Source of the DNA: Melastoma dodecandrum
Lineage: Eukaryota; Streptophyta; Magnoliopsida; Myrtales; Melastomataceae
DNA: 64,000 nucleotides
Assembly (NCBI GenBank): GCA_029817715.1
Contig: JARUPY010000605.1
Span: 434,001-498,000 of the forward strand
Reading direction: 5' to 3'
The translations under genes were made by a program, and so were the position numbers. The notes below the pieces were generated by a model. It ran no database searches. It saw only the letters and a program-made list of their open reading frames with translations, and was not told the DNA's origin. Below are positions 11,800 through 22,807 of this stretch, one piece after another; the first letter of the stretch is position 1, and the number at the start of each line of letters is the position of its first letter.

Positions 11800-14700
11800 T
11801 TGAGTGGGGGTGATATGGGGGGGCTCAGGGTAAGGAGGTCAGATCTGGTCTTTGTCTACTCCTTGTTTTCTTTGTTTTTTGTTTCTTTGGGGGTTCGTGC
11901 CACAAAAGAAGAAGACGGAAGAAGAAGATGAAGATGAGAGAGCAGAGGGGGCACTGAGAACAAAAAGACGCGCTTTTTAATTTTTTTAATTTTACGGGCG
12001 TCATTTTCCATGAATTTAATTAGTATTGAGACAAGATGATTATCGACTCTCTTTTCTTTAATTTAAAAAGAATACTGATTAATCAATACTAATGGGTGGT
12101 TCTTTTTTTAGTTGCAAAGTCATGTAACGACGAATGTCATATTTTTGCACCAATTGACGATGTCAGTTCCGCTCCACTCTAATGAAACCCAAATCCGATA
12201 TGGACCGGGATTGTCTCATCCTCTTTTTGTGGACGTACGATGAAATTTGTACTTAAATGCGGACAAAATCTATTCCATTTTTCATTTCTTCTCTTCTAAA
12301 AATACAAAAAATTAAAAAGAGGGAGAGATTGGGGGGGAATAGGTAAAATTTAATTTAATTTGGTTTGACTCTTAACCAGGAAGCAAGGAAGGGGACAACG
12401 CGTTGATATTTTCCTTTTATTGGCTTCTCACTCAATCTAACATTTTCAGGTTTTAATTTGATTTTATAAAAGAATGAAATAATATATGCCCCAGATACAC
12501 ATCACATGGGAGGGGACTGAGAGGATTGTAATGGAAATTAAAAGAGTAAGTCCCCCCCCACCTTCTTTTGATTAATTTTTTGTTGTTGGGCGGGTGCATC
12601 ATGTGGCCCACCTGTTAATACAACCCCTATTTGAACACAAGGATTGACTTTAGGTGACCCCGTGAGTTTAGGCATACGCTAAAGGACTAGAGGATCATCA
12701 TCCTCTTCTATTCGTTAGAAACAAAGAACTCTAAACATTAAACCTTAATCATTTTAAACAATTGTTTCTAAATAATATAACTTGAATTCCGTAAATAACG
12801 AAATTAAAATAGTTTCTAAATATATTCAGGATGATAAAATCATTCTAAGAGGTTAATAACAAAAGTAACTGTCAAATTAAGAGAATTTAATTAATCTTAG
12901 CATACGAGAGAGGGAGACACCCCCTCCGTTTCTACAATTATTATTATGTTTTTTTAATGGAATAATCGAGAGGTGGCTAAAGGAGGGTTAGATAGATATC
13001 TGGTACTTGCCTACTGTTTGCCTTAACGGGCACTCCAGACAGACACCAGCCAGAAAATAAGAGACGGATCTTTCTATTTTCATTGGTCGTTCAATTTTGT
13101 TCTTTCTTTTGTTTGGTTATTTGAGGGCCTAAAACAAAAAAAAAAAGTTTGGTTTCAGGCCGTTGAAACATAAATTTAGAGCCTTTCCTCGAAAACTCGA
13201 GAAGAAGAGGAGCCAAAGATGAAATACTTCTCAAGAAATATAGATCCTTTCCAGTCATCTCCGCCACAACAAACGATGCATGATCTCTCACCCCTTGTTT
13301 GGAGCCCCTTTACCTGTAAGTGTATGGCCAGGTTTTGACTCTGCCTGAAGATTGGCCTTGGCCATCCAATATGAGACAACCACATGCTACCCAATCTATT
13401 TCGGCAAGAAAGAAGTCCTTAAGATCAATTCCGACACTGACTCCCCGATCCCTCGGCTTCCCCACAAAAAGCATCAGGCTTCGTATTTTTGCTCTGGGTT
13501 CTAGTATAGTTTGTTCGAGGAATATGAAAGCTTGTTGCACTGGGATGTACATTCATCCATGGGGATTCCACAGGCTTGATCTTTGATGGGGCTCTACGGA
13601 TGAGAAAATTGTGGGAAGGTTTATCTTTGCAAGTCAACTTTCAACCAAGCACCTGCATATCTGGAAGCTTGACAAGGGTGGATGGTTTACCAAAACCGAG
13701 AAGGTGGAAACAGCCTTTTTTATACAAGGAGAAGGAAATTTAGAGAGTTAGCAGCTAAGGACTCTAGGGTTAGGGTTAACTGCCGCGGGTTAGTTGGTTG
13801 GACAGTTAGCGAATATATAGCAGATGTAAATGTCATTAGCATCCATCCATTACTAGAATAACAAGAAGAGTCTTCTCCTGGTGTGGTGGAGAGGCGTCGA
13901 CCGGCTTGGGTGTTCGGGGTGTTCCCAGTAAATGTTCATGGAGGTGCGGCCGATCTCAGCGCACCAGCTTTCTGCATCACGTACGCGAATGCAGACCACC
14001 TGGAACAGCCTTTCCATCTCTTCTGCAACTGTCCCAATATGTATGCGTTCTGTTGGGTAGTAATGACACAATAAGGTCCACATTAAAGAAGCCAACAATG
14101 TCAGACCGCCCCCATTTGTTTGCTGTTCGCCTTCCCGAGGTCAGATATTGAGCTTTCTCGAATCCGGCCGAGTTTTAGGTTAGAAGGACTTCTTGACCCA
14201 TTTTGTTGAGAATTTTACCGCTTAACAAAACTCAAACGGTGTGATTTATATTACATAACTTAATAGATCCATCATCCTTTATAGGCTGTTCGGGTTTCCT
14301 ACTTGGCCATGAAATGAAATTCTTTGTTTGACTCGTAACCAGCCGCGGAATGGAATGCTCATAAAAAATTTTTAAGTTAAAAAAACAACGGCGGGTATAT
14401 CGTGGGGAAAGCAAGAAAATGTCCTCTTAACAACCGCAAACGAGAAGATTTTCCAAATTTTGCATTTCCCCCTAACCGTCCAAACCACGCGGATTCAATT
14501 CTAGAATTCTTTGTCCGATTGTTCCATCGTGTAAGAAAAAAATGTTTCATAAAGGTCGGTGGCGGTGATTGCTGCAATTTCTTAGAAGGAACTAACGCAT
14601 CAGTCACGTGTATCATGCCTTCTATAATATTTAATGATTAGATTGCGTAAACCCACTTACTCGGGATTTTTATGATCACGTGACGGAAAATTCCATGGAC

Positions 14701-14989
14701 CCTTTTTCGCACAGTCACGAGCTTTGTCCTAAAAGAAGATAAAAAAGAAAGATAGGAGAAAACGAAACCCCAGAGTTCTACTCTCCTGTGACTCCTATAC
14801 CACGCAAACCGCGCTGCAACCTCACCCAGCCGCCGTCCGATTGACTCGATCCCATCCCCACCCCCCCAAAAACAAAACTCTCCTCCTTCACGTCGACGCT
14901 ATCGTTGAAGAAGCAAAAACAATAATAATCAAAGAGAACAGCTTTCCCTCGGCGTTGGGTTTTTTTGTTTCTGCTCCGCCAGTGCGACG
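11800..14989. other. Intergenic region
   Basis: The stretch is AT-rich with purine-rich patches. The first part contains the callose synthase 5' flank; the last 200 bases or so are the CT-rich 5' leader of the FLOE-like gene. Small frames at 13310-14100 hint faintly at a decayed LINE-type RNase H or zinc-knuckle region, but I cannot support this. Confidence 0.5.
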
Positions 14990-16953
14990 ATGGCTTCCGG
15001 GTCTTCTGGTCGGGTCAACCCGGGTTCCAAGGGCTTCGATTTCGCCTCCGATGACATCCTCTGCTCTTACAAGGATTACGGCAACCAGGAGAATTCCAAC
15101 GGCAGCCACTCCGATCCCGGGGTTACCCCCAGCAAGGTGAGGATGGCTCTTCCCGGTGGTTTTGTCAGGGGTTCTTCTTCTCCGTGATTTCTCTAATGGT
15201 TTGATGAGGAGGAGAGGCCGTGGGGATTTAGGGTGGAGGAATTCTTGCAGGGGCTCGAATTGGTTGGTTCCTCGCATAACTGCTTCGATGGATTTGTTAA
15301 CTTGGGGATGGGTTATGTCTGAGTTGTGGTTGATCGGGTGCATTTTCTGGTTTTTGCTCCGTGCTTAGTTCCGTGGCTTAATCCGTTTTGGCTATTGGGC
15401 AGGACTTCCACAAAAGTAGGCTCACGCGGCCTGCGGTGTACTCGGCTCCTGCGTATAGCCAGCCGGAGGATTCTTTCAGCCAGGATCTTATTGCTTCTGT
15501 TGAGATCACCATGAAGAAGTATACGGACAATCTGATGCGGTTTCTCGAAGGAATAAGTTCGAGGATGTCGCAGCTAGAACTGTACTGTTATAATCTCGAT
15601 AAGTCCATTGGTGAGATGAGATCCAAACTGATCCGGGATTATGGGGACGCTGATACCAAGCTAAAGTCTATCGAGAAACATCTTCAAGAAGTGAGTTTTT
15701 TTCTCCTGTCAGGAAGATTGCACCATGTAATGTAGTTTTCATCTTGTGTCGCAGGGAATTCGGAGTGGTCGACAGACTTGGATGGTCCTTTTCGTCTAGG
15801 GATGGATTGTTTTTATGTAGTGGAAGAATGGCTTATCTAACGTTTTCTATTGCAGGTTCATCGGTCAGTGCAGATATTGAGGGACAAGCAGGAACTTGCC
15901 GAAACTCAGAAAGAGTTAGCCAAGCTTCAGACCTCGCAGAAAGAGTCAGAGGATAGAGCTGCATCACCTGCACCTGCTGAAAAGAAGCCCGATAACTCAT
16001 CGGATGCATCCAATAAGCAGTTAGCTTTAGCCCTACCACATCAAGTGATCCCTCAGCAGCAACCAACACCACCACCTGCACAAGCCCCTGTTCCGAACGT
16101 CTCCCAGCAGCATGCCTATTATGTGCAGCCCGTGCAAATGCCTGCTCTGCCTGGTGGTCAGTACTTACCAACAGATCCACAAGCCAGGATGACACAACTC
16201 CAAGCAGTCCCACCACCTCAGCCTTTGCAGCCCTTGCCAAATCATCCCTACCCTCAATATCAGCAGCAGTGGGCTCAACAACTTCCTCAACCACCTGTGC
16301 AACAGTCATCCATGCAATCTCAAATGAGGCCTGCCCCTGGAGCTTCTGTTTATCCGCCTTACTCCCAAGGCCAACCCGCCAATCCTCCTCCAGAATCACT
16401 CCCTAGTAGCATGGCCATGCAGCTGCCATATTCTGGACTTCCACCTACTGCATCTAGTCATGCTGATACAATTCCTTATGGTTACAGTGGGCAGGGTGGA
16501 GCATGCCCACAGCAGCCTCTGTCTCAGACTATCCCCGGAAGTTATGGTGCTCCTCAGGGACAGGGAGATGCTTATGGTGCTGGTGGGCCCCATGCAGCTG
16601 TCCCACCTCGTGGTGGGTATATTATTTATGACAGAGAAGGGGGGCGAGTGCCGCATCCGCAGCAGCAGCCTCCCTTTCCTCACGGTGGCCCATATCCTCC
16701 GACTAATGTCGCTCCTCAGAGTCAACCACCGCCTGGCCCAGTTGTCCGTGCTCCTACCCATTCGCAGTACCCACGTAACCATCCCTACAGCGACTTGATG
16801 GAGAAGCTAATGAACATGGGTTTCCGCAGAGATCATGTGGCCATAGTGATTCAGAGGATGGAGGAGAGTGGGCAGCCGGTGGACTTTAACTCCGTGCTCG
16901 ACAGGTTGAACGCACACTCTTCAGGAGTTCCTCAGAGAGGATGGTCTGGTTGA
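14990..16953 (+). CDS. FLOE-like prion-like protein with UBA-like DUF1421 domain
   Basis: Three exons (14990-15136, 15403-15690, 15856-16953) join with phase-0 introns to give 510 residues. Residues 1-49 are Ser/Asp/Gly-rich. About 55-175 is the conserved coiled-coil block (ITMKKYTDNLMRFLEGISSR, then a heptad-rich helix). Residues 180-450 form a Gln/Pro/Ser/Tyr-rich low-complexity region. The last 58 residues, from HPYSDLMEKLMNMGF to the stop, are the UBA-like DUF1421 domain. This order (acidic/Ser-rich N-terminus, coiled coil, QPS region, DUF1421) is that of the Arabidopsis FLOE family, in which FLOE1 forms hydration-dependent condensates in seeds and tunes germination under water stress. 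Which paralogue this corresponds to is not resolved. A polyadenylation motif follows 51 bases after the stop. Confidence 0.9.
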
Positions 16954-17003
16954 GAGTTTCTCTCCTGTTAACGGCTGCATGTACGGCTTGCATGCTTCAG
17001 ATC

Positions 17004-17009
17004 AATAAA
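17004..17009 (+). terminator. Polyadenylation signal AATAAA of the FLOE-like gene
   Basis: A canonical AATAAA lies 51 bases downstream of the stop codon, in an AT-rich and T-rich context. Confidence 0.5.
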
Positions 17010-17697
17010 ATGGTTGACGACTAGGTGGCGATTTCCTTCGTGCTTGTTTGTAAGAGGAATGTTTAGAATGTAAGATCTGTTTAATACCATTGTGAGCTTT
17101 TTATCCTCTGGTATTTTGTCAATACTGTGGAATTACTCTTGAGTTTGTGGTCCTGTTCTGCATTCATTTACAGTTATATATGCAATAATCGCTCTACAAG
17201 ATTGCAATACTTGTATTGGCTGCAATTTGCTGGATTGTCCCTATTTGATCCTTATCTACAGCAATGTTTCCTGATTTAAAAGATATTTTGCTCCTCCATC
17301 AATGATGCTTTTTTATGGCAAACGATAGAATGAGATAATGAATTCTTTGAAAGTTGCTTACCTGGAGACTGCCGGATCTTCCTATGTAATATATACCTCT
17401 TTTTTCTTGCCAATTTGGCGAATGGTTATGATGACATATTTGTCAGATAGAACCCTTGACCTTGTCCTTAATGTGGTTCTCTTGGCATTGGTTTGTCTTC
17501 TAGCGAAACTTCATTATGCCAATATGAAGAAGGCATCTTCTTAGATAAAGTGTCAGCTGTCAGCATTTCTTTATTATTTTGAGATCAATTAGTATTTCAC
17601 ATGAGTACAAAGAGGAGAAATTGTCCAGGCAACATCAACAGAAGAGGAAAAACTGAGAGAGGAAGGAGGCATCTTGTTCTACCTTGAGTTGCTTTCT
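17010..17697. other. Intergenic region between FLOE-like gene and P450
   Basis: T-rich 3' flank of the FLOE-like gene and presumed promoter of the P450. A TATATA-like stretch lies near 17389-17394, about 300 bases before the P450 ATG. I see no gene; the frame at 17338-17544 has no recognisable family. Confidence 0.5.
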
Positions 17698-19549
17698 ATG
17701 GCTCTGATTTTAAGGATCTTGATCTCTCTTTCTGTTGTCGCTTTAACTGCTCTATTCACCTACTTGTGCAATCTTCTCCTATTGAGGCCGGGGAGGCTTC
17801 GAAAGAGGCTTCAGGAATTAGGTGTGAATGGCCCTCCTCCGTCCTCCTTCGTCGGCAACATCCCAGATGTGAGGAGAATCATGTTGGAAACTGTCAAAAA
17901 TCATAATCCAGGAGGCATCTCTGATGGAGTCTCGCATGATTACATGTCCCAAGTGTTTCCACATATTTTGAAGTGGCAGAAAGAGTATGGTAATTACAAG
18001 ATCATCTATCATATGACCTTTATTGTGCTTAAATGTTGATAGAGGCTGATGATCGATGGCAGGTCCGACGTTTTCCTTCTCTTTGGGCACCATTGTTGTT
18101 GTCTGTATCAGTGATTTTGATGTGGTGAAGGAGTTCTGCCAGAACAAATCAATTGAATTTGGCAGGTCTTCCTACTTAAAAACTGCCAGGGGGATGCTGC
18201 TTGGCGAAGATGGTCTCATCACGTCGAAAGGGCTATCGTGGGCTTATCAGCGCAAGAAAATCGCTCCTGAATTCTTCAATGATAAACTAAAGGTGACAGC
18301 AGATTTGAAAATAATAATTACTGTTCACCAACATATCTTGGGAACTTTAAATCGTTCCTTTTCATGCAGGGGATGGTAGATTTAATGGTTGAGTCAGTGA
18401 CGTCCATGGTGGAGAAGTGGGATAGCCTGCTTAGCGGCACATCAGAGTCAATTAGAGTTGATGAGGATTTAAAGTTCCTCTCAGCAGAAGTTATCTCAAA
18501 AGCATGTTTCGGAAGTAATTACACTTTCGGCAGGGAGATATTTGCAAAGATGCTAAAGCTTCAGGATCTTCTTAGTCCACAGCATGCCTTTGTCGGTCTT
18601 CCGGGATTTAGGTAGGTAAAAGCACTTCTTGTGTTATCACATCCTTAATGTATGTTTCCCAAGTTTCCAAAGGGTAGATCCTGTCCTATGGACTTAATTT
18701 GTTAGGCACATACCGATCAAGAGTAATCGTGATATCTGGAAGTTAGGGAAGGAAATCCGGTTGTCTATATTGAAAGCCTGTCAACACCAAGAGAATGGAC
18801 AGGCCCGGTTCTTCTTACAAGCCTTGATAGAGCATTTTGGTGCTGGGTCGAGTGACCAGATCGTGGATAACTGCAAGGCGATGTTTCTGGCTGGCTACGA
18901 GACTACTGCTACTGCTGCCGCATTTGCGCTTGTGCTTTTAGCTCATAATCAGGAATGGCAGACACATGCCCGTGATGAAGTGATAGAGGTTTTGGGAGGT
19001 CAAGCTCCATGTATGGAGAAGCTTCAGAAAATGAAAGTGGTATGCTACGGTCCTCAACCCGACAGTTAAAATAACATTTTCGGATGCTGCTAAAATTTAG
19101 AGTCTATCTCTCTCTCTGTGCAGCTGAACATGGTAATATACGAGACTCTGAGGTTGTACTCGCCCGGGCCATTCATAACCAGAGAAACAACCGAAGAGAT
19201 GAAGTTTGGAAACCTGGAGATTCCGAAAGGAGTGAATGTTTGGCTTCCGCTGCCATTGCTTCACAAGGATCCAGCCAACTGGGGGGAAGATTCTCACGAA
19301 TTCAACCCGGGAAGGTTTTCGAAAGGCATCTCCGCATCGTGCAAGTTCCCTTACCTGTTTCTTCCCTTTGGAGCAGGTATACGAACATGCGTCGGCCAGA
19401 ACTTCGCCATGATGGAGCTCAAGATCATTCTATCGCTGATACTATCCAAGTTTGCTTTCGTCCTGTCACCCGAGTATCGTCACCGGGTAACCTATAAGTT
19501 GTTCTTTAAACCAGAACATGGGGTACAACTAAAGATGAGGAGACTCTGA
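17698..19549 (+). CDS. Cytochrome P450, CYP714-like
   Basis: Five exons (17698-17989, 18063-18292, 18370-18611, 18706-19039, 19124-19549) give 507 residues. There is an N-terminal membrane anchor (about 1-30), a proline-rich hinge GPPPSSF, the oxygen-activating I-helix AGYETT (317-322), ETLR of the ExxR motif (373-376), FNPGRF of the PERF region, and the haem loop FGAGIRTCVG (448-457) with Cys455 as the thiolate ligand. This is an ER-bound monooxygenase. NIPDVRRI and the long insert before the first intron fit clan 72, most likely CYP714, whose characterised members oxidise and mostly inactivate gibberellins. Substrate here is inferred only. All catalytic motifs are intact. The Met at 17698 places the anchor correctly. 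The 3' end faces the CASP-like gene with 138 bases between stop codons. Confidence 0.9.
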
Positions 19550-19687
19550 TATGCCTCCGTGTAAGCTACAAGTGACATGGTGGATTCTCCGTTTCATTTC
19601 GATGAATCTGAATAACCTCAAATACCAGTTCTTCTGTTCACGCTAGTTTTTGGGGGATTCAACAGGCATGTGAAATGTATAAAAGGC

Positions 19688-20341
19688 TCATATAAGGCGT
19701 GGATTCAGGAAGCTGTAAATTGCAGATAGGAGGATTGCGAGGAAGATCACCACAGCTGCAAATCCGGCACCAAGAGCTCCGGACACATGGTCACAGTATC
19801 TCGGCACTTGTCCGCAAATCGGTAACCACCCCGCGTGAGAATTCCCATACTTTCCCACCTGTGCAACTGCTAGTGCCGCAGCGATGCTTGAAGTCAGAAG
19901 CATTGTGAAAATCTAGTCCAACAACCGACAGAAGAAAGAAAGAAAATTAGCAGTAGATTCCGGCCAGTGATTGGGCTGTTCGGATGTAGGAGGTTTACCA
20001 AGTCGGAGATGATAGTGAATCTCCACAGGGAGCTCCTGGCGGGAAGAAACATGACTAGAAAACAGTAGAGACTCGCAACCGCCTCCACGATCACAAAGTA
20101 CCTAAATTCCGCCATTCGAACATATGGTCAGGTCACCGGTGATGACAAACACGTGATCGGACCAAGATCAGGGAGGGCGGACTCACTTGAAGGAAGGGAT
20201 ATCACTGAACTTAGCTTCAAAGGAAAGAGACAAAAAGCTGGCCTTCTCACGACTCGTGCCCATGACAATGGCAGCAGAGACGGTGGCCCCCAAAGCGAGG
20301 ATCCTCAGCACCAGGCTGAAGACCCACTTCATCTTGGACAT
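19688..20341 (-). CDS. CASP-like membrane protein, CASPL1 group
   Basis: Three exons (20341-20187, 20101-19999, 19912-19688) join in frame to give 160 residues. Four hydrophobic segments can be seen: [20 protein letters not shown] with the conserved Arg of the first helix, [38 protein letters not shown] with the conserved Asp of the third helix (built across the exon 2/3 junction), and [16 protein letters not shown]. The second outer loop carries W, C and C (GWLPIC, PRYCDHV) as in the MARVEL-related CASP family. CASP proteins form plasma-membrane scaffolds; CASPL1 members are widely expressed and few have assigned roles. ATG at 20341 is preferred over the next in-frame ATG (20332), though both are possible. 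The first and second introns are short. Confidence 0.87.
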
Positions 20342-21827
20342 AGAAGAGCCGACTCAAAACGCTGCTGGAGGAGAAAGAAGACAGGGAAAGCGTGATCCCA
20401 TGACCTGCGACTCGGAGACGCATATAAATAAAGAGAAGAAGGCGAGGATGGAGGTGGGAGATGGAGGAGGGATGGTGGTGCACTTGAAAACTCCGCATGT
20501 TGCTCTGGGTTGGTTGTATAATTCCAACTGCCAGCACCACAAAAATCGAATCCCTGAAATTACTTGCCCAAGTGTTTCTCTTTGGCTTCTTTCTTTCCCA
20601 CCCAGAAAGATCATTGCTGTCTTTTACTACAGAGTAGTGGTGGATCTTCGAAGAGTTAGGTTAACTAGAATCAGAATCCCAGAGACAGCATAAAAGAAGA
20701 AGAGAGGTCAAAGATGAGGGGGTAGAGTTGTTCAGATGGGAACCCAAAATCTTTTTGGACAGTTTCTGGTCTACTTGTTCAAGACTTTTGTTCCCACTCC
20801 CCCATCTCATTATCTCACAACCAAATACGTCACACGCATTATGCACCAGATAATACGCTCCTTCGCAACGCGGTCTTGTTCGACTCTCGAACACGCCAGT
20901 GTCGCGACGTCCCTGTTCCGTGCATTTGTGACGCTTCGATTTGTTGCGGTCACATGGCGGGAGGGTCGTCCTCTCCAAATGCTCCATTTTTCTAGAATTA
21001 TCGTTCTGATATCGCTCATCTTCCCATAGTCTCGATGATGTTTCTGATGGTATTTTGCTTTACAATTTTGTCAATAAATGTTCTTTGAACGATTCGAGAA
21101 CATATTTTAACTTTTTGTCCGAAATCACGGTTGACTTTATGCAAATTGACCTCCTACCATCCCCATAATTTAATGGCCGAATCAACTCGGATGAACTACG
21201 TTTCAATTCACTGCCGTCTTTCTTTGTGGCGATTCTCCTCCGAAAGGGGATGAAGAGATCAGGGTTGTTCGCTGCATCCATCATGGCCGCCACTGCTGGT
21301 CCCTGTAGACAGGTAACGTCTTCTCAGGCAGCAGCTTGATTCCCCCAGGGTGATAGATTCTTCATTTCGAGTTTCTCTATGTAATCAAGACGACGGAAAG
21401 GATCGGTCTTTGACGGAGAGGGAGGAGGCATCCGCCAGGTTTGGGCCGAGGTTCGACAGCTTGAGGCTCATCGAGACTTTGGTGACATCATTTTTATTTG
21501 TTCCCGGATTCATTAATGCAACTCCCCACGGTTTTGAGGCGACGCGGTTTCCTGTGTCTAAGAAGATCGCCTTCGTCATGAAACTTCTCGATTACTCTAA
21601 CCGTAATGGCGATTTTCAAAAGAGAAAAAGAGACAACATTTCAGAATTGTGGCGCCTTTCAATTTTGTCAGCCGCAGTCGTTCCGGAGTGATCATCCTAC
21701 GGCATCAAGGGAATGTTTGCTTGTCCGAAAATGATAACGACAGTGTTATGAGATTGTCTTTTCATCTAAAGACATATACACCACGATCGAATCAATAATG
21801 CCACAACCGTGTTAAAAATAATGCAAC
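20342..21827. other. Intergenic region
   Basis: This holds the CASP-like promoter side and the 3' flank of the peptide gene. A 74-codon frame on the minus strand (about 21060-21284, beginning MMDAANNPDLFIPF) and a 113-codon frame on the plus strand (21350-21691) are open but match no family I recognise. Confidence 0.4.
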
Positions 21828-22085
21828 TCATGTATATCCTTGCATATGGTGATTGATACCAGGGTTTGGTCCGGACGGTGGCACGATATCGCCCTTCCGC
21901 AGACTCTGGTAAACTGTCACCCTTGATCCGCACCCAACAAAGCTTCGCGACACTCCAACACCTCTGAATTGTCCATCAACCGGAACAATGCGAGCGCTTG
22001 ATGCAGAGACGAGCACAAGCAGAACGAGAAAGAAAGCGATTGCAATCATCTTCTTACATCGGCAGGCATCAGGGTTTTTCGCCAT
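21828..22085 (-). CDS. Small secreted signalling-peptide precursor, IDA/PIP-like
   Basis: This intronless frame encodes 85 residues starting at the first ATG (22085). Residues 11-31 form a typical signal peptide (KKMIAIAFFLVLLVLVSASS). A variable middle follows, and near the C-terminus sits a short proline-rich core, KGDIVPPSGPNPGINHH (64-80). The architecture (signal peptide, variable region, conserved C-terminal PPSGP core) is that of plant post-translationally modified peptide hormones. The core recalls IDA/IDL peptides (KG..PPS.P...H) and the SGP-containing PIP/PIPL peptides without matching either cleanly, and five residues follow it. Receptor and function are not inferable. A TATA box lies about 60 bases upstream of the ATG. 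An uncharacterised small secreted protein is the alternative. Confidence 0.6.
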   Translation of the reverse strand: MAKNPDACRCKKMIAIAFFLVLLVLVSASSARIVPVDGQFRGVGVSRSFVGCGSRVTVYQSLRKGDIVPPSGPNPGINHHMQGYT

Positions 22086-22145
22086 AGTCACTGTCCGAAT
22101 ATGGCAATGGATGTGGTAGTCAGTTAATGATAATGGAAGAAAGGA

Positions 22146-22152
22146 TTTTATA
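22146..22152 (-). promoter_or_regulatory. TATA box of the secreted-peptide gene
   Basis: TATAAAA on the minus strand lies 61 bases upstream of the ATG at 22085, predicting a transcription start near 22115 and a short 5' UTR. This also argues for the 22085 start. Confidence 0.55.
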
Positions 22153-22807
22153 CACACGGTTGGGTGTTGAGAGAAGGCCGGCCAAGACTAAGATGCGGAA
22201 ACATTTCTGGTAGTGAGAACACGGACCTACAAACGTGTGATATCATGGCATGGTCGGGTAGTGTAACATCTGGAGATGAACCAGAGGACAAATTTGTGTT
22301 AGGGGGTGGTAATAATCTCAGATTTGATCGCCGGCTAGATTAACTAAGGAGGCCGGCAGAAGAAAATTTTATCCGTGGGGGAAATGATAAGTTTGGTTGT
22401 GATTTGTTGGAAACAGAGTGTATGTATGTCCTGATCCGCTTAAAGTTACCCTGTTTCCCGTAGAAACAGCAACTTCCGCCGGGGGGGCTCCGGCCATGAT
22501 ACCGTTGGGACGAGCGGGGATATCATGACTAGATCTTGGGACTCATGACTTGAAATTGTAAACAATTCTTATTCAAACTTTGAAGGTGGATATACAACAA
22601 CAGGCATTACAATGAAGATCAGTTCTTATTGATGCAAGGTAAGAATGTATCGAGGCAGTCCGTTCCTCTGTTTCTTCATTTTGATCGAGCCTCCAGTTTG
22701 GGACACTTTGGTGCCATATCGTTTACAACTCACTGACAGTATCCATCCCCGGGCGACATCAATTATGTCCGTCAGGGGTTGAGGTGTCCCCGGCAATGTT
22801 TTCTCGT
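22153..22807. other. Intergenic region between peptide gene and polyol transporter 1
   Basis: Promoter side of the peptide gene and 3' flank of the first transporter. No gene is seen. Confidence 0.5.

Noticed and set aside
13310..14100. Possible LINE remnant (phrases such as HLEQPFHLFCNCP and AEIDWVACGCLI)
   Set aside because: Short, on both strands, and no RT motif is present; resemblance is too weak to call.
15833..16399. 188-codon minus-strand frame opposite the FLOE-like gene
   Set aside because: Shadow of the repetitive Gln/Pro-rich coding region.
21060..21691. Two open frames (74 codons minus, 113 codons plus)
   Set aside because: No recognisable motif, no signal peptide and no gene-like context.
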